From positions 1-64,000 of the forward strand of contig NZ_JADQAI010000011.1 in assembly GCF_022129235.1 (NCBI RefSeq): a stretch of DNA of 64,000 nt, read 5' to 3'. The notes under the pieces are model-generated. The model did not search any database. It was given only the letters and a program-made list of their open reading frames with translations, and was not told where the DNA came from. Of this stretch, positions 1-10,060 are shown one piece after another. The DNA comes from Psychrobacter sp. Ps6 (lineage in GTDB: Bacteria; Pseudomonadota; Gammaproteobacteria; Pseudomonadales; Moraxellaceae). The position numbers were made by a program, and so were the translations under genes. Within the stretch, counting starts at the first letter, position 1, and the number at the start of each line of letters is the position of its first letter.

Positions 1-32
1 GGCTTGCTACGTTCAAACTTGGCCTTTGCCAT
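1..32 (-). CDS. tuf: Elongation factor Tu, N-terminal fragment
   Basis: Only the first ten codons lie in the window; the gene runs off the left edge. The encoded start MAKAKFERSK is the typical beginning of bacterial EF-Tu, and the position directly after fusA in a rpsL-rpsG-fusA order supports tuf. A purine-rich AGAGGAAA ribosome-binding site precedes the ATG. EF-Tu delivers aminoacyl-tRNA to the ribosome as a GTP complex. The identification rests on a very short peptide plus gene order, but both agree. Confidence 0.9.
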   Translation of the reverse strand, partial: MAKAKFERSK

Positions 33-123
33 GGGTATTTCCTCTTTTTTTTGGTTCCAAGGCTTAATTCATATAAATATGACAATTAAGAAAGTCTTGG
101 TCACCTTAAGATAATTGTTAAAA

Positions 124-239
124 GGTCGCACATACTAATGTGCAGATATTATAAGAAAATTGCGACCAATAACAAGTCTTTTAACAAGTTATTGGCCTAT
201 TCTTTAGTGACAATACACAGAGATCCTCTATATTGTCAC
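124..239. other. Nested inverted repeats in the fusA-tuf gap
   Basis: Three perfect inverted repeats are packed into the gap. GTGACAATA (207-215) pairs with TATTGTCAC (231-239) and encloses a smaller AGAG/CTCT stem. CCAATAAC (166-173) pairs with GTTATTGG (188-195). GGTCGCA (124-130) pairs with TGCGACC (161-167). None is followed by a T tract in the minus direction, so they do not look like simple terminators. They could be processing or 3'-end stabilising hairpins for fusA mRNA, or a structured leader of tuf. The second repeat overlaps the -35 of the candidate tuf promoter. Confidence 0.5.
148..175 (-). promoter_or_regulatory. Candidate internal promoter for tuf
   Basis: On the minus strand a perfect -10 TATAAT (148-153) lies 16 bases after TTGTTA (170-175), four of six matches to the -35 consensus. 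It sits in the fusA-tuf gap about 115 bases before the tuf start, so tuf may be transcribed separately as well as from the str operon promoter. Sequence pattern only. Confidence 0.5.
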
Positions 240-255
240 CTTCAGTAAGTTTTAT

Positions 256-2382
256 TTACTCGTCATCATCTTTAGAGTTGAACTTAGAGATGATTTCAGC
301 AGCAACTGATTTTGGAATTTCAGCGTACTTTTGGAATTCCATTGAGTAAGTTGCACGGCCTTGTGACATAGAGCGCATTTGAGTGGCATAGCCAAACATT
401 TCCGCTAATGGTACTTCAGCACGAATCTGTTTAGTACCACCAGGTAGGTCTTCCATACCCTGTACCAAACCACGACGACGGTTAAGATCGCCCATGATAT
501 CGCCCATATAGTCTTCAGGTGTTTCAACTTCTACTCTCATGACTGGCTCAAGTAGTGCTGGGTCAGCGGCTAGGAAACCTTTTCTGAAGGCCATAGAACC
601 TGCCATTTTGAACGACAATTCATCAGAATCGACGTCATGGTAAGAACCATCATACAAGGTGGCTTTTACGCCAACAACTGGGTAGCCAGCAAGTACGCCG
701 TTTTTCATGCGCTCTTGGATACCTTTATCAACCGCACCGTGGAATTCTTTTGGTACCGTACCACCAACAACTTCTTCAGCGAATTCATATTCAGTGTCGC
801 CAGCTGGATCAAGTGGCTCAAGACGTAGCCAAACGTGACCAAACTTACCACGACCACCAGTCTGACGTACAAATTTGCCTTCTTGTTCAACCGTGTTACG
901 AATCGTCTCACGATAAGCAACCTGCGGCGCACCAATGTTGGCTTCAACGTTGAATTCACGCTTCATACGGTCAACAAGAATCTCTAGATGTAGCTCACCC
1001 ATACCACTGATGATTGTCTGACCAGACTCTTCGTCAGTGTGTACACGGAACGATGGATCTTCTTTCGCTAAACGGCCAAGAGCGATAGACATTTTTTCTT
1101 GGTCAGCTTTGGTTTTCGGCTCAACTGCTAGAGAGATAACTGGATCTGGGAACTCCATGCGCTCAAGTGTGATCACGTTGTCTTCGTCACATAGTGTATC
1201 ACCAGTAGTCACATCTTTCATGCCGACTAAAGCTGCGATATCACCAGTACGAATTTCTGCAAGCTCTTCTTGAGAGTTTGCCATCATCTGTACGATACGG
1301 CCAACACGCTCACGCTTCATTTTAACTGGGTTATAAACGCTGCTACCCTGCTTCATCACACCAGAATAAACACGTACGAAGGTTAAGTTACCAACGAACT
1401 TGTCGTTCATGATTTTGAACGCTAGTGCTGAGAAAGGTGCTTCATCTGATGCTTCACGGCTGCCTTCGCTTTCGTCTTTATCATCAAGAATACCTTTAAT
1501 AGCAGGTACGTCAATTGGTGCTGGTAGATACTGGATAACCGCATCTAGCATCTTTTGTACACCTTTGTTTTTAAAGGCAGTACCACAAAGAAGTGGGATG
1601 ATTTCGTTATCGATAGTCAACTGACGAATAGCACTGTGGATCTGATCTACAGTCAATTCACCGTTTTCTAGATATTCGTTCATCAACTCTTCGTTGGCTT
1701 CAGCAGCGCTTTCTACAAGATATTCGCGGTATTCTGCTGCTTTGTCTTGTAGTTCAGTTGGGATATCACGCTCATCATACTGCATACCTTGAGACGCTTC
1801 GTCCCAATAGATAGCTTTCATGGTCACTAGATCAACAACGCCTTCGAAGTCATCTTCTTTCCCAATTGGAATAACCAATGGTACTGGCTTGCCGCCAAGA
1901 CGGGTTTTGATCTGTTCGATAACACGATAGAAATCAGCACCAACACGGTCCATTTTGTTTACAAATGCAAGACGTGGTACTTTATATTTGTTCGCCTGAC
2001 GCCATACGGTCTCAGACTGTGGCTGAACGCCGCCTACTGCACAGTAAACCATGCAAGCGCCATCAAGTACACGCATAGAACGTTCAACTTCGATCGTGAA
2101 GTCAACGTGACCTGGGGTATCGATGATGTTAATGCGGTGTTCGTCAAACTGTTTAGCCATACCTGACCAAAAACAAGTTGTTGCTGCTGAGGTAATAGTA
2201 ATACCACGCTCTTGTTCTTGCTCCATCCAGTCCATAGTGGCTGCGCCATCATGTACTTCGCCAATTTTGTGGCTAACACCGGTATAGAATAAAACACGCT
2301 CAGTAGTGGTAGTTTTACCAGCATCGATGTGCGCTGAAATACCAATATTGCGATAGCGTTTTAGGGGAGTTTTACGAGCCAT
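256..2382 (-). CDS. fusA: Elongation factor G
   Basis: Ribosomal translocase: GTP hydrolysis drives tRNA-mRNA movement through the ribosome, and with RRF it recycles ribosomes. The 708 residues match the family length. The GTPase motifs are in order near the N-terminus: [12 protein letters not shown] (P loop), RGITITSA (switch I), DTPGHVDF (G3) and [10 protein letters not shown] (G4). Domain II to V sequence follows, ending in the conserved [15 protein letters not shown] region. It is the third gene of the str operon, 350 bases after rpsG and 223 bases before tuf, both wider gaps than in enteric bacteria. Nothing is missing or unusual in the protein. Confidence 0.98.
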   Translation of the reverse strand: MARKTPLKRYRNIGISAHIDAGKTTTTERVLFYTGVSHKIGEVHDGAATMDWMEQEQERGITITSAATTCFWSGMAKQFDEHRINIIDTPGHVDFTIEVERSMRVLDGACMVYCAVGGVQPQSETVWRQANKYKVPRLAFVNKMDRVGADFYRVIEQIKTRLGGKPVPLVIPIGKEDDFEGVVDLVTMKAIYWDEASQGMQYDERDIPTELQDKAAEYREYLVESAAEANEELMNEYLENGELTVDQIHSAIRQLTIDNEIIPLLCGTAFKNKGVQKMLDAVIQYLPAPIDVPAIKGILDDKDESEGSREASDEAPFSALAFKIMNDKFVGNLTFVRVYSGVMKQGSSVYNPVKMKRERVGRIVQMMANSQEELAEIRTGDIAALVGMKDVTTGDTLCDEDNVITLERMEFPDPVISLAVEPKTKADQEKMSIALGRLAKEDPSFRVHTDEESGQTIISGMGELHLEILVDRMKREFNVEANIGAPQVAYRETIRNTVEQEGKFVRQTGGRGKFGHVWLRLEPLDPAGDTEYEFAEEVVGGTVPKEFHGAVDKGIQERMKNGVLAGYPVVGVKATLYDGSYHDVDSDELSFKMAGSMAFRKGFLAADPALLEPVMRVEVETPEDYMGDIMGDLNRRRGLVQGMEDLPGGTKQIRAEVPLAEMFGYATQMRSMSQGRATYSMEFQKYAEIPKSVAAEIISKFNSKDDDE

Positions 2383-2733
2383 AGTGTTTTCCTAGGAAAA
2401 GTCGTGTATATAATAATGTATTGTGTCTCTACCTCATACTCTATGACAAAGCGTTCAGCTTCGTAATATTACTTACTGATTATTGAGCCTAATACGGACA
2501 AAAAAAGAGCAAATACTAAGAATAGTGTGGCATCAAATTTGGGATGTTCTCTAATGAAAGGATGAAAGTCATACTTGTTAAGAGGAACATCTGGATAGAT
2601 GTCCGCCACCCCAATCATTAATAAATAGCATTTATATATGACCGGATGATGATGGCGGCAATCAATAGAATAAACAACAATGTAAGATTAATGAGTATGA
2701 GCCACTAATCTCAAGCTACTGTTAAAAAGTAGC
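2383..2733. other. rpsG-fusA intergenic region
   Basis: About 350 bases with no credible reading frame. The 5' edge of the gap on the coding strand holds a short perfect hairpin, AAGCTACT (2713-2720) with AGTAGCTT (2729-2736), whose arm overlaps the rpsG stop codon and which lacks a T tract. A small ACATCT/AGATGT hairpin lies near 2588-2603. I found no convincing promoter. The span may carry operon processing or translational-feedback structure, but the sequence does not show which. Confidence 0.4.
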
Positions 2734-3207
2734 TTAGAAACGGTAATGAGAGAATGCTTTGTTAGCATCTGCCATGCGGTGAACTTCGTCACGCTTTTTC
2801 ATAGCAGCGCCTTTGCCATCAGCAGCATCATTCAATTCGCCAGCTAAACGCAAAGCCATTGATTTCTCAGAACGCTTAGCAGCAGCTTCAGCTAACCAAC
2901 GCATAGCCAAGGCAGTACGACGGGAGGGGCGTACTTCCATTGGTACTTGATAGGTTGCACCGCCAACGCGGCGAGCTTTTACTTCTACCATTGGGCGTAC
3001 ATTTTCAAGCACTTCTTCGAAGAAAGATACTGGATCTTCAACTTTACGCTTCTCACTTACTGTCTCAAGTGCACCGTAAACGATACGCTCAGCAGTAGAT
3101 TTTTTACCATCACTCATTACATGGTTGATGAATTTTGCAACAGTTTGGCTACCAAATTTAGGATCCGGTAGGATCTCACGGGCAGCAACGACGCGACGTC
3201 TTGGCAT
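2734..3207 (-). CDS. rpsG: 30S ribosomal protein S7
   Basis: Primary 16S rRNA-binding protein that nucleates assembly of the 30S head and lies near the E site. Length 157 residues, the normal short bacterial form. It starts [20 protein letters not shown] and contains the conserved [16 protein letters not shown] and [16 protein letters not shown] segments. It is second in the str operon, 208 bases after rpsL. In other bacteria S7 represses the operon by binding the rpsL-rpsG interval; whether that applies here cannot be read from the sequence. Confidence 0.98.
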   Translation of the reverse strand: MPRRRVVAAREILPDPKFGSQTVAKFINHVMSDGKKSTAERIVYGALETVSEKRKVEDPVSFFEEVLENVRPMVEVKARRVGGATYQVPMEVRPSRRTALAMRWLAEAAAKRSEKSMALRLAGELNDAADGKGAAMKKRDEVHRMADANKAFSHYRF

Positions 3208-3415
3208 AATAAATTTCCTTATCTTCAGGAGTGTCTAACATTCACAACATCGACTACTTATCATTGGGATATAGCAGTGAGTTATCAGTTAGCCTTACTG
3301 CATGGTGGTATGTTTTAAGAGCAAATCACTTATATAAAAGTAATATGACTGCTGACACCAAACCCATGCACAGTTATTGGGTAGTACAAAAAGCTTATTT
3401 AATAACGTTTAGTTA

Positions 3416-3790
3416 TTAAACTTTAGGCTTCTTAGCACCGTACTTAGAGCGACCTTGCTTACGGTCTTTAACGCCTGCGCAATCTAATGCACCGCGAACA
3501 GTGTGATAACGTACACCTGGTAGATCTTTTACACGACCACCACGGATTAGAACAACACTGTGCTCTTGTAGGTTATGACCTTCGCCGCCGATGTAGCTTG
3601 ATACTTCATAGCCTGAAGTCAAACGTACACGACATACTTTACGCATGGCAGAGTTAGGTTTTTTTGGCGTGGTAGTATATACACGAGTACATACACCGCG
3701 ACGCTGTGGGCACGCTTCCAACGCAGGAACTTTTGACTTTTCCTTGATGGTTTTGCGACCTTTACGAATCAATTGGTTAGTTGTTGCCAT
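3416..3790 (-). CDS. rpsL: 30S ribosomal protein S12
   Basis: Decoding-centre protein that controls translational accuracy. The start at [13 protein letters not shown] gives 124 residues, the family length; it is preceded by a GAGAAGGA ribosome-binding site. An ATG 15 codons upstream would add a tail without family support. The loop residues that mutate in streptomycin resistance (TTPKKPNSA around residues 40-48, and [13 protein letters not shown] around 84-96) are wild type, including the aspartate after Lys88 that is methylthiolated in other bacteria. First gene of the str operon. Confidence 0.98.
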   Translation of the reverse strand: MATTNQLIRKGRKTIKEKSKVPALEACPQRRGVCTRVYTTTPKKPNSAMRKVCRVRLTSGYEVSSYIGGEGHNLQEHSVVLIRGGRVKDLPGVRYHTVRGALDCAGVKDRKQGRSKYGAKKPKV

Positions 3791-3893
3791 AAGGCATCCT
3801 TCTCCCGTTTGGTATAAAACAAAAAAATGGGCCAATGCACCATCTATCTGACAATAATTGCAGATTTCGGGGCACCCATTTTTAGGACAGTGT

Positions 3894-3922
3894 ATTATAA
3901 AGAGTTGTTGCTGCTATTTCAA
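3894..3922 (-). promoter_or_regulatory. Promoter of the str operon
   Basis: On the minus strand TTGAAA (3917-3922) is followed after exactly 17 bases by a perfect TATAAT (3894-3899). This is a near-consensus sigma-70 promoter roughly 100 bases before the rpsL start, as expected for a highly expressed ribosomal operon. Confidence 0.8.
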
Positions 3923-4101
3923 CCACTTATGAATGGTTTCGCTTTACAACATTTGATAGATATGCATTCAGCCTCTTATTGTATCACTTTATCGTTTTTT
4001 CGCCGAAAAATAGCGTCATAAATAAAGTAAACAAGGTAGACTCAAGCACCATTAAGAAAAGATATTCAAATATAAATGCTACTTGATAGTAACTAAGTGG
4101 T

Positions 4102-4154
4102 GGTATTTATCCTGATTTCAAGTCACTCTACTCAATCAGACCAAGATAAATACC
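4102..4154. repeat. Inverted repeat after the EcsC-family gene
   Basis: GGTATTTATC (4102-4111) pairs perfectly with GATAAATACC (4145-4154). Inside it CTGATT (4112-4117) pairs with AATCAG (4134-4139), leaving a five-base bulge on one side. It lies just beyond the stop of the minus-strand gene at 4200 but no T tract follows on either strand, so it may be a 3'-end stabilising or factor-dependent termination structure. Apart from this and the rpsL promoter, the 3836-4199 gap holds nothing I recognise. Confidence 0.45.
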
Positions 4155-4199
4155 ATTGTGCTTATTAATATACAACCCAACTAGCAAATAATATGTCTA

Positions 4200-5288
4200 T
4201 TACTTGGCTTTTTTATCAGACGTTTGCTTGTCTAAGTCTTTTTTGCTACTGCTTTCTTCTGTATCGCTATTTTCTTCTGTCTTTTCTGTGTCTTTCTGCG
4301 CATCGTTATTGCTAGATTTTTTTACTTCAGCCTCGCTACTACTGTCATCAGTAATGGCACGATTGGCAAGTTTTGCCTCTGGCGCGAAAGTCGCTTGGGC
4401 AACGCCAATCACTTCATCAATCAACTGACTGTTATAATGTACGCCGATGGCTACTGCTGTAACGGGAATAAAACGGCGAACCCATAATAGGTTGATTTTG
4501 TCCAAATCAATCCCTACTTGGCTAGCAATACTGTCTATTTGCTCAGCATAGTAGTTTACGTTTTGATTTTTTAGACCCAAGTTCTTGAGCTCACTATGTA
4601 ACCCGCGGCTCTGAGCATTATCAAGCAAACCTTTACCGATACCCATACCTGCTAGCAATGCTTGTTTTTCTTGCATTTTGCTTAGGTCTGCATTCGAAAG
4701 CAGTTCATACGCCATCTTCACACCTTGTTTACCTGTGAGCGGCTTATTGTATATAGCTGCAATTTGGTAGACAGTACGTAGAGATACTAGTAATAGCCAT
4801 AAGGTATCAGCAAGTAGACCTGGCAGCCCTGCTAGACCTGTCAGGCCGCCCATTGCTGCAAGCGCTCGGTTTTGGTTAGCGATGTCGGTTGCAAGTGCAT
4901 AACGCTCTTCATCATCTAAAGTGGCAATATTGGCAAAGCGATGCTCGTTCGGTAAATCTAATTGACTCCAGTTTGATGCAAGCTTTGCAACTTGAGCAAA
5001 CGCGCTATCTACTGTCGATTGAAAAAAGCTATTTGGCACGACTTTTTTGGCATATTTACCATAAGTAGCAAAACGTGGGCCCAACAGTTGCTGCGTAGCC
5101 TTCAAGGTTTGCTCACGAAATAAATCTTGTTGATAGTCCTCATCACCTAGATCCACTGCTTTATATTGACGCGGCTTGCCTGTTTTGGCATTCATGCTAT
5201 CAATCATTGAGCCTACGCGTTCTAGGTTATTGCGCGTGAAAGAGCCAATAGTATTGATACTTTTTGAAAGAGTACTACGCTTTGCCAT
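4200..5288 (-). CDS. EcsC-family protein
   Basis: A 362-residue protein of the EcsC family, whose biochemical role is not established in proteobacteria. The central part has the family's glycine-rich hydrophobic signature, AAMGGLTGLAGLPGLLADTL near residues 144-163, then a second hydrophobic stretch (WLLLVSLRTVYQIAAIY). A further hydrophobic segment lies near VTAVAIGV. The last 50 or so residues are a low-complexity Glu/Ser/Lys tail (DDSSSEAEVKKSSNNDAQKD and onward), likely disordered. The ATG is preceded by AAGGA. It stands alone, divergent from fabB. The N-terminal 100 residues are charged with no signal peptide, so attachment to the inner membrane is possible but unproven. Confidence 0.75.
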   Translation of the reverse strand: MAKRSTLSKSINTIGSFTRNNLERVGSMIDSMNAKTGKPRQYKAVDLGDEDYQQDLFREQTLKATQQLLGPRFATYGKYAKKVVPNSFFQSTVDSAFAQVAKLASNWSQLDLPNEHRFANIATLDDEERYALATDIANQNRALAAMGGLTGLAGLPGLLADTLWLLLVSLRTVYQIAAIYNKPLTGKQGVKMAYELLSNADLSKMQEKQALLAGMGIGKGLLDNAQSRGLHSELKNLGLKNQNVNYYAEQIDSIASQVGIDLDKINLLWVRRFIPVTAVAIGVHYNSQLIDEVIGVAQATFAPEAKLANRAITDDSSSEAEVKKSSNNDAQKDTEKTEENSDTEESSSKKDLDKQTSDKKAK

Positions 5289-5814
5289 CGTAATGTCCTT
5301 AATATGATGATTGGTTTTATTCTAGTATTAGTAGTTTTAAGCAATTATTTTAGTCAATCGCTATAGTCTTTGTCAGTGCGAACAATGTTATCACTGTCAC
5401 AAATTTTGTATCTAAAAGTATAACTTAATTTTTATCTCACTTAACCATAGCCTTTAGCTCACCCATATTGTTTTTCATAAACAGTAAAGCAACTGCTTAA
5501 AAAAAAGGGCTTTATAGCCACTCACTTTCTCATTACCTTGTAGCCATAGAGGCTATTTCGTCATTATTTTACACTTGTCCAAAGATTTTCAACGCTTGAT
5601 ACGTTATCATGTGCCGTAAGTTAGAGCATAATTGTACACTGAATTTATATCGTCTTTAATAGGCTGTAGTTACCTTAATTCATGCTATCGTTATCTACAT
5701 AGACTATTTTTTCACTATAATGCTCAAATTCATTCATCGTTAAACCTCATATATAGATTTACAACGATTATTGCCTGTCAATAGCGGCAAATCGTTACTT
5801 ACAAGGAATAGAAT
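5289..5814. other. Divergent region between the EcsC gene and fabB
   Basis: A 526-base AT-rich divergent promoter region. On the plus strand a perfect TATAAT occurs at 5716-5721, about 95 bases before fabB, but no good -35 is correctly spaced. A small TAGCC/GGCTA hairpin lies near 5541-5555. No open frame or RNA gene is evident. Confidence 0.35.
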
Positions 5815-7050
5815 ATGCGTCGCGTCGTTATCACTGGAGCAGGGATTGTCTCTTGTATCGGACATGATTTAGCCACGGTCACTGCTGCTCTTAAAGAAGG
5901 AAAGTCTGGTATTACGTTCAATGATTCTTATGCTGAGCACGAGTTTAAATCACACGTGAGCGGTAGTATTAATCAATCAGAACTGGATACTAGTGGTATC
6001 GATCGTAAGCTCAAACGCTTTTTTAGTGATGCCAGTCTGTACGCTTATGTCAGTGCACTAAACGCCATTGAACATTCAGGACTGTCACTTGACACCATCA
6101 ATAACAATCCACGCGTGGGCGTCGTCGCAAGCTCAGGTGGTGCGTCAACAGAAAACATCGTGAACGCTGTAGATGCTATGCGTGAAAAAGGGCTACGCGG
6201 TGTCGGTGCGATGGCCGTACCTAAAACCATGGGCAGCTCAGTATCAGCCGCCCTAGCCACTGGTCTAAAAATCCAAGGTGTCTCCTACTCGCTTGCCTCG
6301 GCTTGCGCGACCTCAACTCATTGTATCGGTCATGCCGCTGAGCTTATCCAACTGGGTAAAGCTGATGTGATATTGGCTGGTGGTAGTGAAGCTGAGCATT
6401 GGACACAGTCTTGTATGTTTGATGCGATGGGTGCAGTGAGCACTCAATATAACGACACGCCAACACTCGCTTCAAGAGCTTATGACAAAGATCGCGACGG
6501 GTTTGTGATTGCTGCTGGTGGCGCGATGGTTGTGGTAGAAAGTTTAGAGCATGCACAAGCACGTGGCGCCAATATCTTGGCTGAAATCGTGGGTTATGGT
6601 GCTACCTCTGATGGTGCCGAGATGGTTGCCCCAAGTGGTGAAGGCGCTGTACGCTGTATGCAACAAGCCTTAGCTGAAGCTGGCCTAGAAAGCGTTGATT
6701 ATATCAATAGCCATGGTACCAGCACACCGCTAGGCGATATCACTGAGCTTAAAGCGATTGCCAAAGTTTTTGATAACGATGTCAGTAAAGTACCGGCTAT
6801 CAGCTCAACCAAATCGATGACTGGTCATAGCTTAGGCGCTGTTGGTGCGCAAGAGCTGATTTACTGCCTACTTATGCTACAAGATGGCTTTATTGCCCCA
6901 AGTATCAACGTTGACAACCTAGATCCTGCAGCTGAAGGTTTCGATATCGTCACCCAAATGCGCGAGTCAAATCTTGAAACCTTGATGAGCAATAGCTTCG
7001 GCTTTGGCGGTACTAATGCCACGCTAATCATCAAAAAGTTTGACGCTTAA
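5815..7050 (+). CDS. fabB: 3-oxoacyl-ACP synthase I (FabB)
   Basis: Condensing enzyme of type II fatty acid synthesis: it elongates acyl-ACP with malonyl-ACP and is needed for unsaturated fatty acids. The 411 residues align with E. coli FabB along the whole length rather than with FabF. The Cys-His-His active site is intact: Cys164 in SACATS, His300 in [11 protein letters not shown] and His338 in MTGHSLGA; the C-terminal [11 protein letters not shown] is also present. The ATG follows AAGGAATAG. pabB begins three bases after its stop, so the two are co-transcribed and probably translationally coupled. No fabA neighbour is present in the window. Confidence 0.96.
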   Translation: MRRVVITGAGIVSCIGHDLATVTAALKEGKSGITFNDSYAEHEFKSHVSGSINQSELDTSGIDRKLKRFFSDASLYAYVSALNAIEHSGLSLDTINNNPRVGVVASSGGASTENIVNAVDAMREKGLRGVGAMAVPKTMGSSVSAALATGLKIQGVSYSLASACATSTHCIGHAAELIQLGKADVILAGGSEAEHWTQSCMFDAMGAVSTQYNDTPTLASRAYDKDRDGFVIAAGGAMVVVESLEHAQARGANILAEIVGYGATSDGAEMVAPSGEGAVRCMQQALAEAGLESVDYINSHGTSTPLGDITELKAIAKVFDNDVSKVPAISSTKSMTGHSLGAVGAQELIYCLLMLQDGFIAPSINVDNLDPAAEGFDIVTQMRESNLETLMSNSFGFGGTNATLIIKKFDA

Positions 7051-7053
7051 ACC

Positions 7054-8736
7054 ATGGTCGCACCAAATCAAATGATAACTGAGCAGACAGATTCTGACCC
7101 ATCGCCAGCTAGCAAGTTTAGCTGGCGTTTTGGTGATTTGTCAGCGGCTGAATTAATGCCGCAGCTAAGACGCCATTTACTCAATCAAGATGATGCAGCA
7201 AATTGGCAATTGGCTTGGTTAAATAACGATAGACGACCAGTGATTGGCTTGATGCCTAAAGTCAGCTGGTCGGTTTATCCAGTTGACAATCATACTTCCA
7301 AAGATTCAAACCCTGTCTATAGAGTGGTTAAAAACTGCCGTGATAACTGCTCTACTCATAGCAAACCTATCACGACAGCCTATATGAGTTATCTAGAATG
7401 GCAAAATGAGCTTATTGCTTACAGCAAAGCTTATGATGACAATAGTAATAGCTCAAATAACATAAATTCGAAAAGCACAAAACCCAATTATCATCATGGT
7501 CTGATTGGTTTTATCGGTTACGATATCGCTGCTTATGAGTTAAGTCCTGCAGACAGAATCGAATTGGCAAATCAGCCTTGTGCTTCATTAGGGCATTACG
7601 ATATCTATCTAACACCTGCAGCCGATACAGGTTGGGCGCTAAAAACTCACCATACCACTGATAACTCTGATGATACTCTCGACCATGAGCCGACAGAGCC
7701 ACTTTTGGCTACTCTGACGTCCTACTTAGATGAACTGGATAAAAAGCTATCCGACAAATATCTTAATCAAGCACAATCTAAGCGCACATCACATACTATA
7801 CCTGTCGTCCTAACGGCACGGTGGAGCAAGCGTGATTATCAGCAAGCATTTGATCGTACCCAAGACTATCTACAGCAAGGCGACTGCTATCAAATTAACC
7901 TGACGCAAAAGTGGTCTGGCTATCTGCCGTACGAGAACGATGCGACTCAACCAACTTCAGCACTTATCGATTATCTCCCTTTACTGCATCACAATACGCA
8001 AGCGCCTTTTGCAGGCTATTTGAGTGTTGATGGTGCAAGCGTTGAACACGTTAATACCTTTAACCACAGTTTTGAGCTATTGAGCTGCTCCCCTGAGCTG
8101 TTTTTTACTTTTACCAAAGATAAGGTGACTAATAAACACCATATCCTGACCAAGCCAATCAAAGGCACTATGCCTCGTGGCTCCACTGATAAGCAAGATA
8201 AATCGTACAAGCAACAACTGGTCGATAGCGAAAAAGACCGTGCCGAAAATGTGATGATTGTGGATTTGCTACGCAATGATTTGGGTAAATATGCCAAGAT
8301 CGGTAGCGTAAAAGTGCCGCAACTGTTTGCGATTGAAAGCTTTAGTAACGTGCATCATATGGTCAGCACTATCACTGCTGAGCTAAAAACTGATACCCAC
8401 CCATTGGCTGTATTGTTTGGTAGTCTGCCTGCTGGTTCTATCACTGGCACACCAAAAAAACGCGCTGTCGAAATTATCGCTGAATTAGAGTCTACACCGC
8501 GCGGTGCTTATTGTGGCACCATGGGTTATATAAATTTTGATGGCAGTGGTCAATGGAATGTGTTGATTCGCACGCTACAAGCCAATGGCTCAGCCAACAA
8601 TGACTTTAATAAAGAAAAACACATAAATCTATGGGCGGGTGGCGGTATTACAGTGGCATCAGATTGTGATGCTGAATATCAAGAGTGCTTAGATAAGGTA
8701 GGTAACCTACTGGCGGTGTTGGCGAAAAAATTATAA
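7054..8736 (+). CDS. pabB: Aminodeoxychorismate synthase component I (PabB)
   Basis: Chorismate-binding enzyme that aminates chorismate to 4-amino-4-deoxychorismate for p-aminobenzoate and folate, using ammonia from a PabA partner not in the window. The C-terminal catalytic half has QGDCYQINLTQKW, GSITGTPKKRAVEII and WAGGGITVASD. The lysine in KPIKGTMPRG marks PabB; anthranilate synthase has alanine there. At 560 residues it is longer than the roughly 450 of E. coli PabB, partly from Asn/Ser-rich inserts in the N-terminal half (near residues 130-145). Coupled to fabB upstream; a bidirectional terminator follows. Confidence 0.92.
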   Translation: MVAPNQMITEQTDSDPSPASKFSWRFGDLSAAELMPQLRRHLLNQDDAANWQLAWLNNDRRPVIGLMPKVSWSVYPVDNHTSKDSNPVYRVVKNCRDNCSTHSKPITTAYMSYLEWQNELIAYSKAYDDNSNSSNNINSKSTKPNYHHGLIGFIGYDIAAYELSPADRIELANQPCASLGHYDIYLTPAADTGWALKTHHTTDNSDDTLDHEPTEPLLATLTSYLDELDKKLSDKYLNQAQSKRTSHTIPVVLTARWSKRDYQQAFDRTQDYLQQGDCYQINLTQKWSGYLPYENDATQPTSALIDYLPLLHHNTQAPFAGYLSVDGASVEHVNTFNHSFELLSCSPELFFTFTKDKVTNKHHILTKPIKGTMPRGSTDKQDKSYKQQLVDSEKDRAENVMIVDLLRNDLGKYAKIGSVKVPQLFAIESFSNVHHMVSTITAELKTDTHPLAVLFGSLPAGSITGTPKKRAVEIIAELESTPRGAYCGTMGYINFDGSGQWNVLIRTLQANGSANNDFNKEKHINLWAGGGITVASDCDAEYQECLDKVGNLLAVLAKKL

Positions 8737-8773
8737 ACGACTAAAATACTATTTTGCACTGGCCTCTAAAAAG

Positions 8774-8810
8774 AAAAGCCTGCTTAACATTACGTTAGCA
8801 GGCTTTTTTA
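8774..8810. terminator. Bidirectional terminator, pabB/hisC
   Basis: AAAGCCTGCT and AGCAGGCTTT form a strong stem, extendable with one bulged T, flanked by A-rich sequence on the left and TTTTTT on the right. It lies between the convergent pabB and hisC and can serve both strands. Confidence 0.85.
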
Positions 8811-8850
8811 TTACTTATCGATAGCATCTACTACACAAGCAGGTAAATCA

Positions 8851-9984
8851 TTAATCAGCAATCATGCTAGTCTCTGTGTGCAGCTCTTTTAGCGCATTAA
8901 TCAAACGCTCATGCTGATCTGAGGTGCCTACGGTGATACGCAAATACTCATTAATGCGCGGCTTATCAAAATGGCGAACGATAATCCCTTGATTACGCAA
9001 GGTACTCGCCACCGCACTTGCATTACCATCTTTTGGACGGGCAAAGATAAAGTTGGCATGCGAGGGCAATACTTTGTAGCCTAGCGCTGTCAACTCTGAG
9101 GTCAATGACGTGCGTAAATCGATGACCTGTTGACGAGTTTGCTCAAAATAATCCACATCGAGCACACTTGCTGTCGCACCAGCTTGCGCTAGCTTATCCA
9201 GTGGATAGCTATTAAAGCTATTTTTCATACGCGTCAATGCTTCAATCAATGAAGCACTACCAAAGGCCATCCCAACACGTAAACCAGCAAGTGACCGTGA
9301 TTTTGAAAAGGTCTGCGTCACGATAACGTTGTCACACTCATTGATTAGGCTGACCGCTGAGACTTGCGAGCCTGTACTGTCTGCATCAGTCTGAGCAAAG
9401 TCAATATATGCCTCGTCAATTACAATCACGGCATTAGAATGCTCGCTGGCTAGCTTACGAATATCAGCAAGTGATAAGAGCAAACCTGTTGGCGCATTCG
9501 GGTTGGCAATGATGATACCGCTACAAGGCTGACGATAAGCATCAGGATCGATACTAAAATCATCTTCTAATGGGATCTTAACGAGATGTACGCCAAAAGT
9601 CTGCGCATAGACAGGATAAAAGCTGTAGCCAATATCAGGTGATAAAAGCGGACGCTCTTTTAGGAAGAAACTGGCAAATATAAGCGCCAATACTTCATCT
9701 GATCCATTACCGACAAACACTTGGCTGACATCAAGGTCATATGCTTGTGCCAATGCAGCACGCAGGTCATTAGACTCAGGTGCCGGATACAAACGCAGCT
9801 CTTGCGCTTGCTGAGTGAGTACCTTAACGATTGCCTCCCCTACTTTTGGTGAGGGCGGAAACGGGTTTTCATTGGTATTCAGTTTGCATAAATTGTCGTG
9901 TTGCGGCTGCTCACCCGGCACATAAGGTGACAAGTTGCGTGCTTTAGATGACCAAAGTCTGGTATCTATCTTTGACTCACTCAT
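8851..9984 (-). CDS. hisC: Histidinol-phosphate aminotransferase
   Basis: PLP enzyme converting imidazole-acetol phosphate and glutamate to L-histidinol phosphate in histidine synthesis. At 377 residues it matches class I/II aminotransferases of the HisC type. Visible motifs: NTNENPFPPSP at the N-terminus, NPNAPTG for cofactor and substrate binding, VIDEAYIDF with the pyridine-N aspartate, and the Schiff-base lysine Lys228 in TFSKSRSLAGLRVG. It is last in the order hisG-hisD-hisC, 76 bases after hisD, and probably shares its transcript. Confidence 0.95.
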   Translation of the reverse strand: MSESKIDTRLWSSKARNLSPYVPGEQPQHDNLCKLNTNENPFPPSPKVGEAIVKVLTQQAQELRLYPAPESNDLRAALAQAYDLDVSQVFVGNGSDEVLALIFASFFLKERPLLSPDIGYSFYPVYAQTFGVHLVKIPLEDDFSIDPDAYRQPCSGIIIANPNAPTGLLLSLADIRKLASEHSNAVIVIDEAYIDFAQTDADSTGSQVSAVSLINECDNVIVTQTFSKSRSLAGLRVGMAFGSASLIEALTRMKNSFNSYPLDKLAQAGATASVLDVDYFEQTRQQVIDLRTSLTSELTALGYKVLPSHANFIFARPKDGNASAVASTLRNQGIIVRHFDKPRINEYLRITVGTSDQHERLINALKELHTETSMIAD

Positions 9985-10060
9985 AAATTATCCTACTAAT
10001 TAGCCATACAGACTATTAAAAATATCTATCAAAAGTAAAAACGAAGACGCTCAAAATATC

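Noticed and set aside
2713..2736. Hairpin at the end of rpsG as a terminator
   Set aside because: No T tract follows in the minus direction, and the operon clearly continues into fusA.
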